A DNA stretch of 37,093 nt from Melioribacteraceae bacterium (GCA_026983755.1 JALSTL010000163.1:1-37093), one strand, 5' to 3'. Shown: positions 1 to 11,462, counted from the first letter of the stretch. The notes: generated by a model not told the origin, from the sequence alone. Numbers and translations: made by a program.

Positions 1-16
1 ATCCCGGTCGTTAGCT
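1..16 (+). tRNA. 3' end of a tRNA (partial, possibly tRNA-Gly)
   Basis: The first bases read as the end of a T-loop, the 3' half of a T-stem (CCGGT), a 7-base acceptor strand (CGTTAGC) and a T at the discriminator position. This fits a tRNA cut by the window edge. No CCA is encoded, as with the two complete tRNAs here. A T discriminator is typical of bacterial tRNA-Gly, and tRNA genes commonly precede this cluster in bacteria, but the anticodon lies outside the window, so the identity is a guess. Confidence 0.45.
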
Positions 17-44
17 CAAATATTTTTTTCTAATTGAGGTTGTA

Positions 45-212
45 ATGGCAAAATCTAAAAATGCAAGACAAAATATTATATTAGAAAGTACGGCTAAAAC
101 CGGTTACAGATATACAACACAAAAAAATAAAAGAAATCATCCGGGACGTGTTGAATTTAAAAAATATGATCCGGTAATTAGGAAACATGTAATTTTTAAA
201 GAAATTAAGTAA
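45..212 (+). CDS. rpmG: 50S ribosomal protein L33 (bL33), zinc-free form
   Basis: A 55-residue basic protein starting [16 protein letters not shown] and containing [22 protein letters not shown], cut here as [12 protein letters not shown] and [12 protein letters not shown], which is the L33 fold. It is part of the large subunit near the E site. There is no cysteine at all, so this is the C-minus form without the zinc ribbon, as opposed to the paralogue carrying two CxxC pairs. The ATG start is preceded by TTGAGGTTGTA, a usable Shine-Dalgarno. The stop codon lies only 2 bases before tRNA-Trp, an arrangement (rpmG, tRNA-Trp, secE, nusG) common in bacteria. Recognised by sequence and by position. 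Confidence 0.95.
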   Translation: MAKSKNARQNIILESTAKTGYRYTTQKNKRNHPGRVEFKKYDPVIRKHVIFKEIK

Positions 213-214
213 CT

Positions 215-287
215 ACGTCAGTGGCTCAATTGGTAGAGCAGCGGTCTCCAAAACCGCAGGTTGGGGGTTCGAGTCCCTCCTGACGTG
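215..287 (+). tRNA. trnW: tRNA-Trp (anticodon CCA)
   Basis: A complete 73-base cloverleaf. The acceptor stem is ACGTCAG with CTGACGT, the D-arm is GCTC/GAGC with GG in the loop, the anticodon stem is GCGGT/ACCGC with loop CTCCAAA, and the T-arm is GGGGG/CCCTC around TTCGAGT (one G-T pair). The anticodon is at 248-250. The discriminator is G, which bacterial TrpRS prefers. The 3' CCA is not encoded (CAC follows), so it must be added after transcription. It sits between rpmG and secE and is probably cut out of the mRNA. Confidence 0.97.
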
Positions 288-324
288 CACTTAAAAATTT
301 AACTACAAAAAATCAGATAATTTT

Positions 325-507
325 ATGAAAGAAAAAATAATAGATTTTTTCCAAGGTGTTAAAAAGGAAATGAAAAAAGTTACATGGCCAACCAAGGAAG
401 AATTAAAAGAATCTACAGCTATTGTAATAGTTGTGTGTCTATTATTGGCGTTATTTACTTATTTTGTTGATATTAGCATTACTCAGATATTTCAAGGATT
501 ATTTTAA
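325..507 (+). CDS. secE: Preprotein translocase subunit SecE
   Basis: A 60-residue protein with a basic amphipathic N-terminal half (residues 1-33, including KKVTWPTKEELKEST, the SecE signature) and one hydrophobic transmembrane helix at about residues 33-54. This is the short single-span SecE found in most bacteria, and it clamps SecY in the inner membrane. It starts with ATG 37 bases after tRNA-Trp and ends 2 bases before nusG, so the two are almost certainly translated from one message. Its partner SecY is encoded at 25138. Confidence 0.95.
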   Translation: MKEKIIDFFQGVKKEMKKVTWPTKEELKESTAIVIVVCLLLALFTYFVDISITQIFQGLF

Positions 508-509
508 TA

Positions 510-1055
510 TTGGAAGAATTAGAATACAAATGGTACGTTGTCAGAACCTTTTCGGGACATGAAAATAAGGTGAAATCTTTTTTAGAACTGGAATTGGAAG
601 AACGGGACGATTTAAAAGAAAAAATTCCGGAAATTTTAGTTCCCGTAGAAAAAGTTTTTGAAGTTAAAGACGGGAAAAAAAGAACAAAAATAAAAAACTT
701 TTTCCCGGGTTACATTTTGATTAAAGCAAGTTTGGATAATAAAGTGATAGATTTTATTTCCAATACTCCGTCGGTTATGGGATTTTTGGGCGAACACAAC
801 AAACCCAATCCTTTGCAACCCAGTGAAGTAAAAAGAATAATAGGGCGAATTACCAAAGACGAAGAAGTTGAAAGAACCGATGCTATATTCAGAACCGGAG
901 ATTATGTTAAAATTATTGACGGACCATTTAGCAATTTTTCCGGTATTGTTGAAGCTGTTAACGAAGAAAAATTAAAATTAAAAGTTCTTGTTTCCATATT
1001 CGGAAGAAAGACTCCCGTTGAAATAAATTTTGTTCAAGCAGAATTAGAAAAATAA
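510..1055 (+). CDS. nusG: Transcription termination/antitermination factor NusG
   Basis: 181 residues with the NGN domain first (KWYVVRTFSGHENKV near the N-terminus; FFPGYILIK around residue 67) and a C-terminal KOW domain (GDYVKIIDGPFSNFSG, then KTPVEINFVQAELEK). NusG binds the clamp helices of RNA polymerase and links it to Rho or to ribosomal protein S10. The start is TTG at 510, 2 bases after the secE stop. An AAGGA at 494-498 inside the end of secE is the likely ribosome binding site. No better in-frame ATG precedes the conserved WYVVR, which supports the TTG start. Length is normal. Confidence 0.96.
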   Translation: MEELEYKWYVVRTFSGHENKVKSFLELELEERDDLKEKIPEILVPVEKVFEVKDGKKRTKIKNFFPGYILIKASLDNKVIDFISNTPSVMGFLGEHNKPNPLQPSEVKRIIGRITKDEEVERTDAIFRTGDYVKIIDGPFSNFSGIVEAVNEEKLKLKVLVSIFGRKTPVEINFVQAELEK

Positions 1056-1070
1056 ATTTAGGTTTTTATA

Positions 1071-1493
1071 ATGGCAAAAAAAATTGAAGGTTTTATAAAA
1101 TTGCAAATTCCCGCCGGTCAAGCTAATCCTTCGCCTCCGGTTGGTCCGGCTTTGGGTCAAAAAGGCGTTAACATAATGGAATTTTGTAAACAGTTTAATG
1201 CTAAAACTTCCGATAAAGCAGGTTTAATTATACCTGTTGTTATTACGGTTTATGCCGATAAATCGTTTACATTTATAACAAAAACTCCACCGGCGGCAGT
1301 TTTACTTAAAAAGGCGGCAAAAATTGAAAAAGGTTCTCCCGAATCGAATAAAGTTAAAGTTGCTTCGGTAACCGACGCTCAAATTGAAGAAATAGCAAAA
1401 GCAAAATTAGTTGACTTAAATGCCAACGATATTGAACATGCTAAAAATATGATTGCCGGAACTGCCAGAAGCATGGGAATTACCGTTAAGTAA
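1071..1493 (+). CDS. rplK: 50S ribosomal protein L11 (uL11)
   Basis: 140 residues with the proline-rich N-terminal switch ([20 protein letters not shown]) and a C-terminal RNA-binding domain ending [12 protein letters not shown]11 binds the GTPase-associated centre of 23S rRNA and mediates thiopeptide binding and RelA activation. It follows nusG by 15 bases and precedes rplA, the standard order. The TTTAGG upstream of the ATG is a modest Shine-Dalgarno. Nothing in the length or sequence is unusual. Confidence 0.97.
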   Translation: MAKKIEGFIKLQIPAGQANPSPPVGPALGQKGVNIMEFCKQFNAKTSDKAGLIIPVVITVYADKSFTFITKTPPAAVLLKKAAKIEKGSPESNKVKVASVTDAQIEEIAKAKLVDLNANDIEHAKNMIAGTARSMGITVK

Positions 1494-1526
1494 AAAAAAT
1501 TATACTAAGAAAAAAATTGGTTTGAT

Positions 1527-2231
1527 ATGAAAATTTCTAAGAGAATCAAAGAAATAAGAGAAAAAGTAAATATCACAAACGAGTATTCTTTAGAAGATGC
1601 TATAAAGGAATTAAAAAAAGTATCTAACGTTAAATTTACCGAATCGTTGGATTGTGCGGTAAGATTAGGTGTGAACCCAAAACATGCCGATCAAATGGTA
1701 AGAGGAACAGTATCTTTACCTCATGGCACGGGAAAAGAAGTAAAAGTGCTTGTTATTACAAAAGGTAATAAAGCGCAAGAAGCTTTGGATGCCGGTGCAG
1801 ATTACGCAGGGTTTGAAGAATATTTGGAAAAAATTAAAGGCGGTTGGACGGATATCGATGTTGTAATAGCAACACCCGATTCTATGGCGGAACTTGGTAA
1901 ACTGGGTAGAATACTTGGTCCAAGAGGTTTAATGCCAAATCCGAAAACCGGAACCGTTACAACGGATGTTGCCAAAGCCGTTAAAGAAGTTAAAGCAGGT
2001 AAAATAGATTTTCGCGTAGATAAAAGCGGAATTGTTCATGCATCTTTGGGAAAATTAAATTTTGAAGATAAACAATTGGCGGATAATATTAAAGAATTTT
2101 TGAAAACCATTGTAAAATTAAGACCCTCGTCGGCTAAAGGCGAATATGTTAAAAGTTTGTATTTAAGCAGTACAATGGGACCCGGTTTAAAATTAGCAAA
2201 AGATAATGTTTTAGCATCCATTAAAAATTGA
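1527..2231 (+). CDS. rplA: 50S ribosomal protein L1 (uL1)
   Basis: 234 residues, the usual length for L1. Diagnostic segments include [39 protein letters not shown] and the C-terminal [11 protein letters not shown]1 forms the mobile L1 stalk at the E site. In many bacteria it also represses its own rplK-rplA message by binding a mimic of its 23S site; I did not identify such a site here. The ATG start follows rplK by 33 bases. The 87-base gap after it contains a hairpin (2265-2290). Confidence 0.97.
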   Translation: MKISKRIKEIREKVNITNEYSLEDAIKELKKVSNVKFTESLDCAVRLGVNPKHADQMVRGTVSLPHGTGKEVKVLVITKGNKAQEALDAGADYAGFEEYLEKIKGGWTDIDVVIATPDSMAELGKLGRILGPRGLMPNPKTGTVTTDVAKAVKEVKAGKIDFRVDKSGIVHASLGKLNFEDKQLADNIKEFLKTIVKLRPSSAKGEYVKSLYLSSTMGPGLKLAKDNVLASIKN

Positions 2232-2264
2232 AAAAGAAATTACGCACTCATTAAATAAATAAAC

Positions 2265-2290
2265 TATAAACAAAAGCTTCATTGTTTATA
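2265..2290 (+). promoter_or_regulatory. Hairpin in the rplA-rplJ leader
   Basis: A perfect 9-bp inverted repeat, TATAAACAA (2265-2273) and TTGTTTATA (2282-2290), encloses an 8-base loop in the 87-base gap before rplJ. In other bacteria this position carries the L10 leader, where the L10-L12 complex binds and represses rplJL translation. The stem is AT-rich, and I could not identify a kink-turn or a conserved L10 binding bulge. No U-tract follows, which argues against a terminator. The structure is visible; its role is inferred. Confidence 0.4.
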
Positions 2291-2318
2291 ACTGAACTAA
2301 AATGAATTAGGTTTAAGA

Positions 2319-2840
2319 ATGGATAAGAAAACCAAAAAAGAAAATGTATCCGAAATAAAAAAACTCATTGAAAATTCGCAAGGAATATATCTTGTAAATT
2401 ACGAAGGAGTTAACGTTGCGGATATTACCTTATTAAGAAAAGATTTTCTGAAAGAAGAAGTAACCTATAAAGTTTTTAAAAACACACTATTTAAGCGTGC
2501 TATAGATGAACTTGGCGGTTACGAAGAATTTAAACCTTTACTGGTGGGTATGACAGGTATTGCATTTACCGGCGAAAACTATATTGCACCTGCTAAAATT
2601 ATCGAAAAATATTTCAAAAAAAATAAAAAGTTTTCGCTAAAAGGTTCCTATATAGAAGGCCAATTTTATGGCTCGGATAAACTTAATGTGTTGGCTTCCA
2701 TGCCTACTAAGGATGAGGTAATAAGTTCAATTATGGGAAGTATAAATGCTCCTGCCTCAGGAATAGTAGGAGCTATTAGCGCAGTAATGCGAGATGTTGT
2801 TGGCGTTATAGATGCCATTAGCAAAAAAGATGCTGCATAA
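2319..2840 (+). CDS. rplJ: 50S ribosomal protein L10 (uL10)
   Basis: 173 residues. The N-terminal rRNA-binding part includes KKENVSEIKKLIENSQGIYL, VTYKVFKNTLFKRAID and a GMTGIAFTGEN segment. The C-terminal helix (after residue 130) is the docking site for L7/L12 dimers. L10 is the base of the L12 stalk that recruits translation factors. It has an ATG start and lies 48 bases before rplL. An AGGTTTAAG precedes the start. The length fits a helix that carries two or three L12 dimers, but the number cannot be read from the sequence. Confidence 0.95.
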   Translation: MDKKTKKENVSEIKKLIENSQGIYLVNYEGVNVADITLLRKDFLKEEVTYKVFKNTLFKRAIDELGGYEEFKPLLVGMTGIAFTGENYIAPAKIIEKYFKKNKKFSLKGSYIEGQFYGSDKLNVLASMPTKDEVISSIMGSINAPASGIVGAISAVMRDVVGVIDAISKKDAA

Positions 2841-2888
2841 AAATTAAAAAGAATCAAAAAAATAATTTATCAATAGGAGATAATAAAA

Positions 2889-3272
2889 ATGGCTGATAAA
2901 ATAGCTGATATTGTTGAAAAAATTAAGGCTTTAACATTAGTAGAAGCCTCGGAACTTAAAACGGCATTAGAAGAAGAATTTGGTGTTACCGCAGCAGCAC
3001 CCGTTGTAATGGGTGGTGCGGTTGCCGGAGGAGCTGCCGCCGGTGCAGCCGAAGAAGAAAAAACAGAATTCGATGTTGTTTTATCCAGCTTTGGCGAAAA
3101 GAAAATTAATGTTATTAAAGTTGTAAGAGCACATACTGGATTAGGATTAAAAGAAGCTAAAGAATTGGTTGACGGTGCACCAAATACAGTTAAAGAAGCC
3201 GTTAGCAAAGACGAAGCTGAAAAAATTAAAAAAGAACTTGAAGAAGCCGGAGCTACGGTAGAACTAAAATAG
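2889..3272 (+). CDS. rplL: 50S ribosomal protein L7/L12 (bL12)
   Basis: 127 residues in three parts: an N-terminal dimerisation domain ([16 protein letters not shown]), an Ala/Gly-rich flexible hinge (about residues 38-58) and the C-terminal factor-binding domain ([20 protein letters not shown], ending [10 protein letters not shown]). This is the multi-copy stalk protein that contacts EF-Tu, EF-G and IF2. The strong AATAGGAG site 12 bases upstream of the ATG suits its high expression. A hairpin lies between this gene and rpoB. Confidence 0.97.
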   Translation: MADKIADIVEKIKALTLVEASELKTALEEEFGVTAAAPVVMGGAVAGGAAAGAAEEEKTEFDVVLSSFGEKKINVIKVVRAHTGLGLKEAKELVDGAPNTVKEAVSKDEAEKIKKELEEAGATVELK

Positions 3273-3303
3273 CTTGGTTTGCTGAGTTTTTTCAATTTTA
3301 CAT

Positions 3304-3346
3304 AAGTGGCGGTACGAAAATCGTATTGCCACTTTCTTGCATTTTT
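3304..3346 (+). terminator. Hairpin between rplL and rpoB (attenuator or processing site)
   Basis: AAGTGGCGGTACG (3304-3316) pairs with CGTATTGCCACTT (3322-3334) over 13 bp, two of them G-U, around a 5-base loop. TCTTGCATTTTT follows, a weak and interrupted T-run. In Escherichia coli the same spacer holds a partial terminator and an RNase III site that lower rpoBC expression relative to rplJL. The same job is likely here, but the poor T-run suggests leaky termination or RNA processing rather than a full stop. Confidence 0.6.
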
Positions 3347-3384
3347 AAACAAATATAAATTTAATTCTTTTAAGAGGTATTGGC

Positions 3385-6300
3385 TTGGAGAAATTAAAAG
3401 TAAACAAAAAAAACAATCGTATTACCTTTTCCTCTATAGTGCCTGCAATAGACTCTCCGGATTTGTTAAATGTTCAATTGGAATCTTTTGAAGATTTTTT
3501 ACAATTAAACGTAAAGCCGGAAAAAAGAGAAAATAAAGGATTGCAAGCGGTCTTTAATTCAAATTTCCCTATTTTTGATAATAAGGAGTTTTACAGATTA
3601 GATTTTATTTCTTACAATATAGAAAAATCAAGATATTCAATTCGTGAGTGTGAAGAAAGAGGACTTACTTATTCCGCACCGTTAAAAGCGAAATTAAGAT
3701 TATCAATTAAAGATGACGAAACCGAAGAATTTGTTAACAGTGTTGAACAAGACGTTTATTTAGGGAACCTTCCTTTCTTAACCGAAAGAGGTACGTTTAT
3801 GATAAACGGAGCCGAAAGAGTAATAGTAAGTCAATTACATCGGTCCCCGGGTGTTGCCTTTGCACAATCGGTTCATCCCAACGGAACACCTATTTATTCT
3901 GCACGGATAATTCCTTTTAGAGGTTCTTGGGTGGAATTTGCCACGGATATAAATCACGTAATGTATGTATATATTGATCGCAGGAAAAAATTTCCCGCCA
4001 CTACTTTATTAAGAGCAATAGGTTACACAACAGACGAAGAAATACTAAACCTTTTTAATTTAATTAAAATTGTTAAAATAAAAGATTTGGATGATGATTA
4101 CGAAGGTATTCTTTCTGCTGAAGACGTTATTGATATGACTACAGGCGAAATATTTATTGCTAAAGATGAAGAATTGACAGAAGAAATAATAGAAAATCTT
4201 AAAGAATCTGGTATTAAAGAAATTAAACTTATAGATTCCGATGCCGTACAAAACCAAGACCTTATCTTAAATACATTACGCAAAGATACTTCCACTACAA
4301 AAGAAGAAGCATTATTTGCAATATACAGACAATTACGTTCCGGAGAAGCACCCGATGCAGAAACAGCCCAAGCGCTAATTGAAAAAATGTTTTTTAATGA
4401 AAAACGTTACGATCTCGGGGAAGTTGGTCGTTTTAGAATGAATGATAAATTAGGTCTTGATGTTCCTTTGGATGTAAAAATATTAACCGTTGACGATATT
4501 ATTGCCATTATGAAAAATATCATCAAACTGAAAATCGGAAATGTAAATGTTGATGATATAGATCATTTGGGGAACAGACGTGTTAGAACCGTTGGTGAAC
4601 AATTAGGTCAACAATATAATATTGGCCTTGCAAGAATGTCCCGCACAATTCGAGAAAGAATGAATATGCGGGATACGGAAAATATGCAGCCGCAAGATTT
4701 GGTTAATGCCAGAACAATGAGTAGTGTTATAAACGCTTTCTTCGGTACAAACCAATTATCTCAATTTATGGATCAAACAAATCCGCTATCGGAATTAACC
4801 CATAAAAGAAGAGTTTCTGCACTTGGACCCGGAGGGTTAACAAGAGAAAGAGCAGGCTTTGAAGTTCGTGACGTACACCATTCGCACTATGGTAGGCTTT
4901 GTCCAATTGAAACTCCGGAAGGACCTAATATCGGATTAATATCATCGCTTACTATTTATTCAAAAGTTAATAACTATGGCTTTTTGGAAACTCCATACAG
5001 AAAAGTTAAAGACGGTAAAGTAACCAAAGAAGTTGAATACCTTAGTGCAGACCAAGAAGATTTATATACAATTGCACAAGCAAATGCTCCTATTAATGAA
5101 AAAGGCGAATTTTTGAATGAAAGAGTTAAATGCAGACGCAAAGGAGAGTTTCCCGTAGTAACACCTGAACAAATACAATATATGGATGTAGCTCCATCGC
5201 AAATAGTAAGTGCAGGTGCCGCCCTAATTCCTTTCTTGGAACACGATGATGCCAACAGAGCTTTAATGGGTTCGAACATGATGAGGCAAGCCGTACCGCT
5301 TCTGGTACCCGAAGCTCCACTTGTAGGTACGGGCATGGAATACAAAGTAGCTCACGATTCCCGTTCAATTATTATTGCCGAAGATAAAGGGATTATTGAA
5401 TATGTTGACGCAAACAAAATAGTTGTAAAATATAATTTGGATCCTGAAAGCGAAGAAGCTTTAACTTCATTCGATGATGATAGAAGAGTGGAATACGATT
5501 TGGTCAAATTTACCGGAACCAACCAAGAAACGTGTTTTAATCAAAAACCGGTTGTTAAAGTAGGGCAAAAAATAAAAAAAGGAGATGTGCTTGCCGATGG
5601 TCCCGCAATCCAAAACGGTGAACTTGCTCTGGGAAGAAATATCTCCGTTGCATTTATGCCCTGGCGCGGTTATAATTTTGAAGACGCTATTATTATTAGC
5701 GAAAGACTTGTTGCTAACGATACTTTTACTTCAATTCACATCGAAGAATTCGAATTACAAGTAAGAGAAACAAAAAGAGGTGAAGAAGAACTAACAAGGG
5801 ATATACCTAACGTTAGTGAAGAAGCAACTAAAAACCTTGATGAAAACGGAATTATACGCGAAGGTGCTTTGGTTAAAGAAGGTGACATATTAATTGGGAA
5901 AATTACACCCAAAGGAGAATCCGATCCTACTCCCGAAGAAAAATTATTAAAAGCTATTTTCGGAGACAAAGCCGGTGATGTTAAAGATGCTTCCCTCAAA
6001 GCTTCACCCGGACTTAAAGGTATTGTGATAAAAACAAGATTGTTCAGTAGAAAAAGAAAAGATCCCGAGTCGAAAAAATTAGAAAAGAAACAACTTGAAG
6101 CCGCAGAAAAAAAGGCAGAACAAGCTAAAAATGTACATTACAATAAACTGATAGAAAAATTGAACAAAATTGCTTTGGGCTTAACCACAACGGGTATTAG
6201 AGATATTGACGGTAGTATTGTATTAAGAAGTGGAACCGTTATTAAAGATTCAACATTCCCAGGAGTTGATGACGTTACAAAATTAGATTACAATAAAGAA

Positions 6301-7161
6301 TGGTTTAAAAACCAAACCAAAAACAAACTGATAAAAAAATTATTTATCAATTACTTTCATAAACTGTCGTTAATAAACGAAGAATTAAAAAGAGAAAAAA
6401 CAAATATTCAAAGCGGAGACGAATTACCGCCCGGCATTGTGCAACTTGCCAAAGTTTATATAGCTAAAAAAAGAAAATTATCCGTTGGTGATAAAATGGC
6501 GGGAAGACACGGAAACAAAGGTGTTGTAGCCAAAATTGTTCCCGTGGAAGATATGCCTTATCACGAAGACGGAACACCTGTTGATATTGTTCTTAATCCG
6601 CTTGGTGTACCTTCACGTATGAACTTAGGGCAACTTTACGAAACTACACTTGGCTGGGTAGGAAAACTTATTGGCAAAAAATTTGAAACCCCAATTTTCG
6701 ACGGTGCCAGCTATAAAGATGTTGAACGTTTGTTAGAAAAAGCAAATCTACCCGAAGGTGGTAAAACAACTTTATACGACGGAAGAACGGGAGAAAAATT
6801 TCACCAAAAAATTACTTGCGGTTACATTTATATGCTGAAACTCGGTCACATGATTGATGATAAATTACATGCCAGATCAATCGGTCCATATTCCTTAATA
6901 ACACAACAACCGCTTGGTGGTAAAGCTCAATTTGGTGGTCAAAGATTTGGTGAAATGGAAGTGTGGGCCTTGGAAGGTTACGGTGCCGCCCACATCTTGC
7001 AAGAAATATTAACCGTAAAAAGTGACGATGTTACAGGTAGAGCTAAAACATACGAAGCAATTGTTAAAGGTGAAAATTTCGGAAAACCAAATATACCCGA
7101 ATCCTTTAACGTACTAATTAAAGAATTGCAAGGGCTTGGCCTTGATATTAAAGTAAACTAA
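3385..7161 (+). CDS. rpoB: DNA-directed RNA polymerase subunit beta
   Basis: 1258 residues. The rifampicin-pocket region is at about 452-500 ([20 protein letters not shown], then [20 protein letters not shown]). Positions equivalent to E. coli D516, H526 and S531 are D, H473 and S478, the sensitive wild-type states. Catalytic-core segments include [34 protein letters not shown] and the C-terminal [20 protein letters not shown]. The start is TTG at 3385, with AAGAGGT 8 bases upstream. The length is moderate, without the large insertions seen in E. coli. rpoC follows after 39 bases. Confidence 0.98.
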   Translation: MEKLKVNKKNNRITFSSIVPAIDSPDLLNVQLESFEDFLQLNVKPEKRENKGLQAVFNSNFPIFDNKEFYRLDFISYNIEKSRYSIRECEERGLTYSAPLKAKLRLSIKDDETEEFVNSVEQDVYLGNLPFLTERGTFMINGAERVIVSQLHRSPGVAFAQSVHPNGTPIYSARIIPFRGSWVEFATDINHVMYVYIDRRKKFPATTLLRAIGYTTDEEILNLFNLIKIVKIKDLDDDYEGILSAEDVIDMTTGEIFIAKDEELTEEIIENLKESGIKEIKLIDSDAVQNQDLILNTLRKDTSTTKEEALFAIYRQLRSGEAPDAETAQALIEKMFFNEKRYDLGEVGRFRMNDKLGLDVPLDVKILTVDDIIAIMKNIIKLKIGNVNVDDIDHLGNRRVRTVGEQLGQQYNIGLARMSRTIRERMNMRDTENMQPQDLVNARTMSSVINAFFGTNQLSQFMDQTNPLSELTHKRRVSALGPGGLTRERAGFEVRDVHHSHYGRLCPIETPEGPNIGLISSLTIYSKVNNYGFLETPYRKVKDGKVTKEVEYLSADQEDLYTIAQANAPINEKGEFLNERVKCRRKGEFPVVTPEQIQYMDVAPSQIVSAGAALIPFLEHDDANRALMGSNMMRQAVPLLVPEAPLVGTGMEYKVAHDSRSIIIAEDKGIIEYVDANKIVVKYNLDPESEEALTSFDDDRRVEYDLVKFTGTNQETCFNQKPVVKVGQKIKKGDVLADGPAIQNGELALGRNISVAFMPWRGYNFEDAIIISERLVANDTFTSIHIEEFELQVRETKRGEEELTRDIPNVSEEATKNLDENGIIREGALVKEGDILIGKITPKGESDPTPEEKLLKAIFGDKAGDVKDASLKASPGLKGIVIKTRLFSRKRKDPESKKLEKKQLEAAEKKAEQAKNVHYNKLIEKLNKIALGLTTTGIRDIDGSIVLRSGTVIKDSTFPGVDDVTKLDYNKEWFKNQTKNKLIKKLFINYFHKLSLINEELKREKTNIQSGDELPPGIVQLAKVYIAKKRKLSVGDKMAGRHGNKGVVAKIVPVEDMPYHEDGTPVDIVLNPLGVPSRMNLGQLYETTLGWVGKLIGKKFETPIFDGASYKDVERLLEKANLPEGGKTTLYDGRTGEKFHQKITCGYIYMLKLGHMIDDKLHARSIGPYSLITQQPLGGKAQFGGQRFGEMEVWALEGYGAAHILQEILTVKSDDVTGRAKTYEAIVKGENFGKPNIPESFNVLIKELQGLGLDIKVN

Positions 7162-7200
7162 TTAAAACTAAAACAATTTGAGTTTTAAGGAGAAAGTTTA

Positions 7201-10200
7201 ATGAGATTTAGAAATCAAGAATCAAAAATAAAAAACATCGATAAATTAACGGTTAGTCTTGCCAGTCCCGACGATATTTTATCAAGATCCCACGGTGAAG
7301 TTACAAAACCGGAAACTATTAACTATCGGTCGTTCAGACCCGAAAAAGACGGACTTTTTTGCGAAAAAATATTCGGACCCGTAAAAGACTGGGAATGCGC
7401 TTGCGGAAAATACAAAGGTATAAGATATAAAGGCATTGTTTGCGATAGATGCGGTGTTGAAGTAATTCTAAAAAGTGTTCGTCGCGAAAGAATGGGACAT
7501 ATTGCATTAGCCGTCCCAATAGTTCATATCTGGTTTTTTAAAGCTCTACCATCCAAAATTGGTAATATTGTTGGAATGAAAACCAAAGAATTGGAAAAAA
7601 TAATTTACTATGAATCCTATGTAGTAATAAATCCCGGAGTAACTGGACTAAGTTATAAAGATTTAATTTCCGAAGATCAATATTTTGAAATAGTTAATTC
7701 ATTACCACACGATAACGAAGCTTTGGAAGACGATGATCCTAAAAAATTTATTGCCAAAATAGGTGGAGACGGTATAAGAGAATTACTAAAAAGAATTGAT
7801 ATAGAACAAACATTCAGAGAATTAAAAGAAAGTGTTAAAAACGAAACATCGCAGCAAAGACGTAACGATTCATTAAAACGATTAAGAGTTTTAGAAGCTT
7901 TCCGTCAACACGAAGGTAAAGTTGCCAATAATCCGGAATGGATGGTTTATAGTGTTATTCCTGTAATTCCGCCGGAACTTCGACCGTTAGTTCCATTAGA
8001 AGGCGGAAGATTTGCAACAAGCGATCTTAACGATTTATATCGTAGAGTAATTATTAGAAACAATAGATTAAAAAGACTAATCGATATAAAAGCTCCTGAA
8101 GTTATTTTAAGAAACGAAAAAAGAATGTTGCAAGAATCCGTTGATGCTTTGTTCGATAATTCGCGTCGCTCCAGTGCTGTTCGCAGCGATGGAAACCGCC
8201 CGCTTAAATCTTTAAGCGACATGCTAAAAGGTAAACAAGGTAGGTTCCGCCAAAACTTATTGGGTAAACGTGTAGATTATTCGGGTAGATCCGTAATTGT
8301 TGTTGGACCGGAACTAAAATTAAATGAATGCGGATTGCCAAAAGACATGGCGGTGGAATTGTTTAAACCGTTTATAATTAGAAAATTATTGGATAGAGGC
8401 TATTACAAAACAGTTAAAAGTGCAAGAAAAGCCGTTGATAGAAAAGAACCTATAATATGGGATATTTTGGAAAAATTGATTGTAGGACATCCGGTATTGC
8501 TTAATCGCGCACCAACGTTACACAGACTTGGTATTCAAGCATTTCAACCAAAACTTATTGACGGTAAAGCAATTCAATTGCATCCTATGGTTTGTACTGC
8601 TTTTAATGCGGATTTCGACGGCGACCAAATGGCTGTTCACGTTCCTCTTTCGTACGAAGCACAATTGGAAGCATCCGTTTTAATGTTAGCTAGCCATAAT
8701 ATCCTTTCGCCTCAAAACGGTAGTCCTATTTTAGTTCCCACTCAAGATATTATACTTGGCTGCTATTACTTAACAAAAGTTATGCCCGGTGTTAAAGGCG
8801 AAGGACTTATATTCGGTAGTCCGAAAGAAGTTTTTATAGCACATGATGTTGGCGCTTTGGATTTACACGCCAAAATCAAAGTAAAAATAAACGGAGAAAT
8901 GATCGAAACAACTACCGGAAGAGTCATTTTTAACGAAATTGTTCCCGAAGAAATGGGCTTTTTTAATGAATTACTAATTAAAAAAGTATTTAGCGGATTT
9001 ATATACAAAATGTTTATGAAACTGGGTAATAAAAAAACATCGGAATTCTTGGATAAACTTAAAAATCTCGGTTATAAATATGCAACCAAAGCCGGTGTTT
9101 CAATTAGCTTTAGCGATATGATTGTTCCCGAAGAGAAAAAAGACTTAATAAAAGAATCCGAAGAAAAAGTTTCGGATATAATAAATCAACATGAACAAGG
9201 TTTAATTACAGATTCGGAACGTTATAATAAAATTATTGACGTTTGGACACATACTACAAATAATGTAAGTAAATCCTTAATGGAAAAATTGCAAAAAGAT
9301 CAGCATGGTTTCAACTCTCTTCACATGATGGTTGATTCGGGTGCAAGAGGTTCGCAAGAACAAGTTAGACAGTTAGCCGGAATGAGAGGTTTAATGATGA
9401 AACCTCAAAAAAGTTTAACAGGTCAATCCGGTGAAATTATCGAAAATCCTATTGTAGCCAATTTCAAAGAAGGGCTTTCCGTGTTGGAATATTTTATTTC
9501 AACACACGGTGCCCGTAAAGGATTGGCAGATACGGCACTTAAAACAGCAGACGCTGGATATTTAACAAGAAGACTTTGCGATGTTGCTCAAGACGTTATT
9601 GTCTCTGAAGAAGACTGCGGTACGATTCGGGGTGTTTATGTAAAAGCATTAAAAGACGGAGAAATGGAAAGAGAACCTCTTGCCGAAAGAATTGTAGGAA
9701 GAACAACCCAAGAAGATGTTTACGATCCGAAAACCGATGAAGTAATTATTTCTGCCGGAATGCTTATAGACGAAGAAACCGCAAATAAAATCGATGAAGC
9801 AAACATAGATAATGTTTTTATCAGAACAGTTTTAACTTGCGAATCAAAAAGAGGAGTATGCGCCAAATGTTACGGTAGAAATTTAACAAGCGGGCAACTT
9901 GTTAATATCGGAGAAGCTGTTGGAATTATAGCCGCTCAATCTATAGGTGAACCCGGTACCCAACTTACCTTAAGAACTTTTCACCTTGGCGGAACTTCTT
10001 CGAGGATTGCCAGCCAATCGCAAGTAGAATCGAATGTTGAAGGAACAGTGAAATACGAAAAAATTAATTTTGTGGAAAAAGAAGACTTTTTGGGAAAAGT
10101 TAAAGTTATTATCGGAAGACGCGGATCTATTGGTATATACGATGAAGATGACAGACAAATAAAAAAATACGATATTCCATACGGTGCGGAATTACTTGTT

Positions 10201-11439
10201 GACGATAATCAAGTAATTAAAAAGAAACAACCACTTTATAATCATGATCCTTATAACTCTGTTATACTTACCGATATTGGCGGTCGTGTTTCGTTTATAG
10301 ATTTTGTTGAAAATCTTACAATTCAACAAGTTGCAGATGAGCAAACCGGACACGTTCAAAAAGTGGTTATAGAATCAAAAGACAAAAATCTTACACCAAG
10401 TATTTTGATTACAGGCGATGACGGAGTTGAAAAAACCTTTAACCTTCCTACCAATGCATACTTATCCGTTGAAGATGGAGAAAAAGTAGCACAAGGAACC
10501 GTCTTGGCTAAAATATCAAAATCAACAACAAAATCTCGTGATATTACAGGCGGCCTTCCCAGAGTAACTGAATTGTTCGAAGCTCGAAGTCCGCACGATC
10601 CTGCAATTGTTTCAGAAATAGAAGGAATTGTAAAATTCGGTAATAAAAAGAAAGGGTCAAGAGAAATTATTGTGGAATCTTTCGACGGCTCAACAAGTAA
10701 AACATATAATGTATCTTACGGAAAACATATATTGGTTCAAGAAGGAGACGAAATTCCTGCCGGAGAAAAAATTACGGATGGACCTGTTGATCCGCATGAC
10801 ATTCTTAAAATAAAAGGTACAAATGCCGTACAAGAATACCTTGTAAATGAAGTTCAAGAAGTGTATCGCTTGCAAGGTGTTAAAATTAACGATAAACATA
10901 TTGAAGTTATTGTCAGACAAATGCTAAGGAAACTCAGAATTATATCTTCCGGAGATACTTCCTTTATAGAAGAAGACCTAGTAAACAGAACCAAACTATT
11001 AGAAGCAAACAACGAAATTAGTAAAATGATGGTTGTAGAAGATCCCGGAGATTCCGATCTGAAAACAGGAGATTTATTAACAAAAATAAAATTAAGAGAA
11101 TTAAACAACAAACTAACAAAAACAAATAAAAACAAAATAAAAGCCAGAACTTCCAATCCGGCTACATTTAGTAACGTCTTGCTCGGAATTACACAAGCAG
11201 CACTTTCTACCGAAAGTTTTATTTCCGCGGCTTCTTTTCAAGAAACAACCAAAGTTTTAACCAATGCCGCAATAGCTGCAAAAACCGACCATTTGGTTGG
11301 ACTAAAAGAAAATGTTGTAATGGGACATTTAATTCCGGCTGGAACAGGACTTAAAAAATATAAAAAAATAATTTTAACCGATGAAAATAAAATAGAAGAA
11401 ACTGTAGAGCAAGATGAAAAAGAACAAAAAGAAGTATAA
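7201..11439 (+). CDS. rpoC: DNA-directed RNA polymerase subunit beta'
   Basis: 1412 residues. The N-terminal zinc site has C66, C68, C81 and C84. The catalytic NADFDGDQM loop places the three metal-binding aspartates at D471, D473 and D475. The second zinc site is C806, C880, C887 and C890. Trigger-loop and bridge-helix regions ([36 protein letters not shown]) are intact. The acidic tail ([14 protein letters not shown]) is poorly conserved. The start is ATG with AAGGAGAAAG just upstream. rpoB and rpoC are adjacent; a 104-base gap separates rpoC from rpsL. Confidence 0.98.
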   Translation: MRFRNQESKIKNIDKLTVSLASPDDILSRSHGEVTKPETINYRSFRPEKDGLFCEKIFGPVKDWECACGKYKGIRYKGIVCDRCGVEVILKSVRRERMGHIALAVPIVHIWFFKALPSKIGNIVGMKTKELEKIIYYESYVVINPGVTGLSYKDLISEDQYFEIVNSLPHDNEALEDDDPKKFIAKIGGDGIRELLKRIDIEQTFRELKESVKNETSQQRRNDSLKRLRVLEAFRQHEGKVANNPEWMVYSVIPVIPPELRPLVPLEGGRFATSDLNDLYRRVIIRNNRLKRLIDIKAPEVILRNEKRMLQESVDALFDNSRRSSAVRSDGNRPLKSLSDMLKGKQGRFRQNLLGKRVDYSGRSVIVVGPELKLNECGLPKDMAVELFKPFIIRKLLDRGYYKTVKSARKAVDRKEPIIWDILEKLIVGHPVLLNRAPTLHRLGIQAFQPKLIDGKAIQLHPMVCTAFNADFDGDQMAVHVPLSYEAQLEASVLMLASHNILSPQNGSPILVPTQDIILGCYYLTKVMPGVKGEGLIFGSPKEVFIAHDVGALDLHAKIKVKINGEMIETTTGRVIFNEIVPEEMGFFNELLIKKVFSGFIYKMFMKLGNKKTSEFLDKLKNLGYKYATKAGVSISFSDMIVPEEKKDLIKESEEKVSDIINQHEQGLITDSERYNKIIDVWTHTTNNVSKSLMEKLQKDQHGFNSLHMMVDSGARGSQEQVRQLAGMRGLMMKPQKSLTGQSGEIIENPIVANFKEGLSVLEYFISTHGARKGLADTALKTADAGYLTRRLCDVAQDVIVSEEDCGTIRGVYVKALKDGEMEREPLAERIVGRTTQEDVYDPKTDEVIISAGMLIDEETANKIDEANIDNVFIRTVLTCESKRGVCAKCYGRNLTSGQLVNIGEAVGIIAAQSIGEPGTQLTLRTFHLGGTSSRIASQSQVESNVEGTVKYEKINFVEKEDFLGKVKVIIGRRGSIGIYDEDDRQIKKYDIPYGAELLVDDNQVIKKKQPLYNHDPYNSVILTDIGGRVSFIDFVENLTIQQVADEQTGHVQKVVIESKDKNLTPSILITGDDGVEKTFNLPTNAYLSVEDGEKVAQGTVLAKISKSTTKSRDITGGLPRVTELFEARSPHDPAIVSEIEGIVKFGNKKKGSREIIVESFDGSTSKTYNVSYGKHILVQEGDEIPAGEKITDGPVDPHDILKIKGTNAVQEYLVNEVQEVYRLQGVKINDKHIEVIVRQMLRKLRIISSGDTSFIEEDLVNRTKLLEANNEISKMMVVEDPGDSDLKTGDLLTKIKLRELNNKLTKTNKNKIKARTSNPATFSNVLLGITQAALSTESFISAASFQETTKVLTNAAIAAKTDHLVGLKENVVMGHLIPAGTGLKKYKKIILTDENKIEETVEQDEKEQKEV

Positions 11440-11462
11440 AAAAAATATTATAAAATATTAGG

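Noticed and set aside
2870..3352. Long antisense open frame opposite rplL
   Set aside because: It overlaps a certain gene, its protein is low-complexity (Ser/Ala/Pro runs mirroring the rplL hinge), and it has no homologue pattern I recognise. It is a shadow of biased codon use.
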